Assembly: GCF_037975245.1 (NCBI RefSeq)
Contig: NC_092570.1
Coordinates: 2,377,501 to 2,441,500 of the forward strand
Source of the DNA: Apostichopus japonicus
Taxonomy: Eukaryota > Echinodermata > Holothuroidea > Aspidochirotida > Stichopodidae
Length of the DNA stretch: 64,000 bases
Reading direction: 5' to 3'
Below are positions 61,806 through 64,000 of this stretch, in pieces (position 1 is the stretch's first letter; the number at the start of each line of letters is the position of its first letter). Below the pieces are notes generated by a model. It was not told the DNA's origin and ran no database searches. It saw only the letters and a program-made list of their open reading frames with translations. Both the position numbers and the translations under genes were made by a program.

Positions 61806-62636
61806 GATGGGTTTGATTTTCCTTGAATTGCTTTATTTCTACTCCGCATTTTGCATTGGGGCTGACATAGATTTGCATCATAATTAAGTTCTATGTTATA
61901 TCAGATTTGTTCTTAATTGGATTACATATCCCTCAATCAATGTACTAGCTCTTTGTGGGTTTTTAATATAGTAACCTTTTTTTCAAGATCCTAAACTATG
62001 ATTCACCCATCTTACAGATTTTAAACTATTTAAGTTCTTCCTTCCTTCCTTCCATTATAACATTTAAACCATAAGTTACAGACCCATGCAGTCAAGCAAA
62101 GTTCAACACAATGTACTGTATGCAAATTTACCAATATACCTTGCCAAAGCTCTTGCCAATTACTGGCAAATTACATTCTTCAAGAAAAAAATTATTTTGG
62201 AATGAGTCCTGTATTCTCTTATTTTTGCACTCCTTTGTTTTAACTCGATAAGGTGAATACTGTGTAATTAATATCCTGTTACATACTGAGCGGTGATTTC
62301 CGTTTCAGACCGACGAAAGTAAAAGTCGGTTACAGTCTTGTATCACAGCCAAGGCTCTGTAACACAACTTTGCAATGTTCAGTATACCCCTGGTCAAGAA
62401 TTAGTGACTTGTCAAACAGTAACACAGGGTGGCAGTATGTACAGTAGGACCACATCAGTGCCTCCTCGCCTCTCCCCCCCCCCCCCTCCCCCGGGTAATA
62501 TCCAACATGAGCAGCCACATCAGGTGCATAAGTTTTTTTTTTTAGATATTCACAAGAGTAAAGAAAGGTGCAATTGAGATTAAATGACTTGCACAAGTAC
62601 ATAAAATAATGATTTGGCCAGGATTGGAACCCCCAA
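61806..62636. other. Non-coding stretch
   Basis: No exon supported. C10 at about 62467. The piece at 62584-62632 (tgacttgcacaagtac then ggattggaaccccc) resembles the reverse complement of a CORE/MIR-type SINE head, which is a weak match. Confidence 0.4.
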
Positions 62637-62777
62637 AATGGTAGATATGGAAGGAATCAGTGGGCCTTGCCCAGGGAGCTAGGGCGCAGTGCTAAAACAT
62701 TTCCAAATGTGTAGTTAGGTAGATAGGAAAGTGCAATTGTGGAGTGGGAGAAATGTAAGAGAGGAGCAAAGTAAATC
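62637..62777 (+). repeat. Dispersed module, second subtype
   Basis: Nearly the same as 54760-54905: ttgcccagggagctagggcg, agtgctaaaacatttcc, gtgcaattgtggagtggg, then a mutated donor word (agaaatgtaag) and gaggagcaaagtaaatcc. Confidence 0.75.
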
Positions 62778-62936
62778 CTGCAATTCTTAGATGGCAAGAC
62801 CTTTGCCATATAATCCAAAACTTACCAGGTTTGGATATATTATAAAACTTAATGGCTTATCTGGTTTTACTGTAATCCGGGCAGTTTTCGAAAGATTTGA
62901 ATCCACTACGAAAACGCATGAGTAAACACTTTGGAT

Positions 62937-63081
62937 CGTAGAATGAGAAGGAAGGCCATTGACCGGAAGGGACCGGTCACTGAGGGTGCACAGTGTTAAA
63001 AGATTACCAGGGCATACTAGACACGGTAAATGAGGTGCTAATGTTGTGGGGAGACAGGTAAGCTGGGAACGAGGTAAATTT
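62937..63081 (+). repeat. Dispersed module, full copy
   Basis: gaatgagaaggaaggccatt, gaccggaagggaccggtcac, gagggtgcacagtgttaaaa, gttgtggggagacaggtaag. The 5' and 3' halves are both present. Confidence 0.75.
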
Positions 63082-63171
63082 AGGAGTGACGAATGATTGC
63101 CACAGTTCCGCATGATTCGAGAAGATAAAATCAAAGTCATAAGCAAAACAAAACATTCTGGACACTTTGAG

Positions 63172-63327
63172 GTGGCAGAATGAGAAGGGAGGTCATTGAC
63201 CTGCGGGATCCGGTCATAGAGGGCGCACAGTGTTAATAGTTTACTACCAGTTCAGTCTACACGTACTGTAGATTGATAGTGCTGAGGTTGTGAGGAGACA
63301 GGTAAGTGACGAGCAAAGCAAATAAAA
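63172..63327 (+). repeat. Dispersed module, full copy
   Basis: gaatgagaagggaggtcatt, gacctgcgggatccggtcat, agagggcgcacagtgtta, ggttgtgaggagacaggtaa, gagcaaagcaaat. It follows the previous copy at a 235-bp offset. Confidence 0.8.
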
Positions 63328-64000
63328 CAGTCGGCCACGGTGCTCTCAATCAAGATAAATGTGTTATGTAATGTATTAAAAACAGACTAAAAAAAAATTT
63401 TACCAAAAAAAATGATGAATTTAATAATTGCACACATACGTCTTAAGCCAGATGAATAAGAAACCATGACCCTTGCAGCAAACACAATACTACAGTGCAA
63501 TAATATTTACACTTCCACTGTAACGGAACACTTGGGGATATATGCTTACATGTTATACTGTATGTAAAAGCAAACAAGTCCCATTATGATAATTACAAGT
63601 ATTTGTATTACTTTCGTTTTCATCAGGGGATATTCAAAGGTGTATGTTATATTAATGACATAGCCTGTACATATATATGAAATGATGTAGTGATATGTAC
63701 ACAATACCCAACAGTACTGAGACATATATAGTGCACACTGTAAACCATAGAATGCTTGTTAAATACAGTATACATAAATGAGTATATGCATTGCATACAT
63801 GTATACACATAGTAAACAGGTATAACTCTATATCTACAGTACAGTATGCATGTTAACCTGTCTGAGTTGTAATGAAAATCCCCCCAAAAAACCTTCCCAA
63901 ATCAAAACAGATACTTATCGGGCTGAAATATGACAAATTATTCTTCTGAGAAATCCCCCAAAACTGGTCCTGATAACAACAGTTCTGAGCGCACTGGATC
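63328..64000. other. Non-coding stretch to window end
   Basis: Rich in tacagta and atacat words. No exon or element recognised. Confidence 0.45.

Noticed and set aside
62787-63146. 119-aa minus-strand frame
   Set aside because: Lies across a copy of the dispersed module. Other copies have stops in the same frame.

Overview
The window is nuclear DNA from an animal. It is AT-rich, its one clear gene is split into short phase-0 exons by GT-AG introns, and it is full of SINE-like, MITE-like and simple-sequence repeats. There is no operon structure, no ribosome binding sites and no CRISPR. The exon plan and repeat content suggest a non-vertebrate deuterostome, perhaps an echinoderm, but that placement is inference because nothing here is species-diagnostic.

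The one gene I am sure of is a tetraspanin on the + strand (7468-14022). Six consecutive coding exons give 236 codons, from the second half of transmembrane segment 1 to the stop. All internal junctions are phase 0. The large extracellular loop has CCG, SCC, PEC and GC cysteines, and the tail ends in a tyrosine motif, YEMV. The first coding exon (ATG and start of TM1) was not found in the 7.4 kb upstream and probably lies outside the window. Two of the gene's splice sites have nearby sequence duplicates: a decoy acceptor upstream of exon 7979-8053 and a second copy of the exon 11414-11605 end plus donor.

Region by region. 1-7467: intron 1 or upstream DNA with a tRNA-like element, a decayed TIR element, a duplicated 230-bp repeat and local duplications. 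7468-14022: tetraspanin. 14023-24488: probable 3' UTR followed by repeat-rich non-coding DNA, including a 29-bp minisatellite. 24495-25930: a 1.36-kb DNA transposon with perfect 16-bp inverted ends, next to a tRNA-derived SINE head. 26-38 kb: AT-rich DNA with no confident gene; one possible terminal exon or retrocopy at 33.65 kb and one possible minus-strand C-terminal exon at 38.2 kb. 38.5-63.4 kb: mostly non-coding, with one plausible + strand exon at 51886-52009.

The 38.5-63.4 kb part contains a dispersed repeat of about 90-150 bp found in at least eleven places, nearly all in the same orientation. Its most conserved part contains a splice-donor-like CAG|GTAAG. This is the best candidate for something undescribed. 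The same region holds an intact non-autonomous hAT element with an 8-bp target duplication, a 42-bp palindrome, and a GATC-rich minisatellite with a 107-bp higher-order period.

The genes do not form a pathway here. The interest lies in the structure of the tetraspanin locus and in the repeat families. All family names come from recognition by eye, with no database search.
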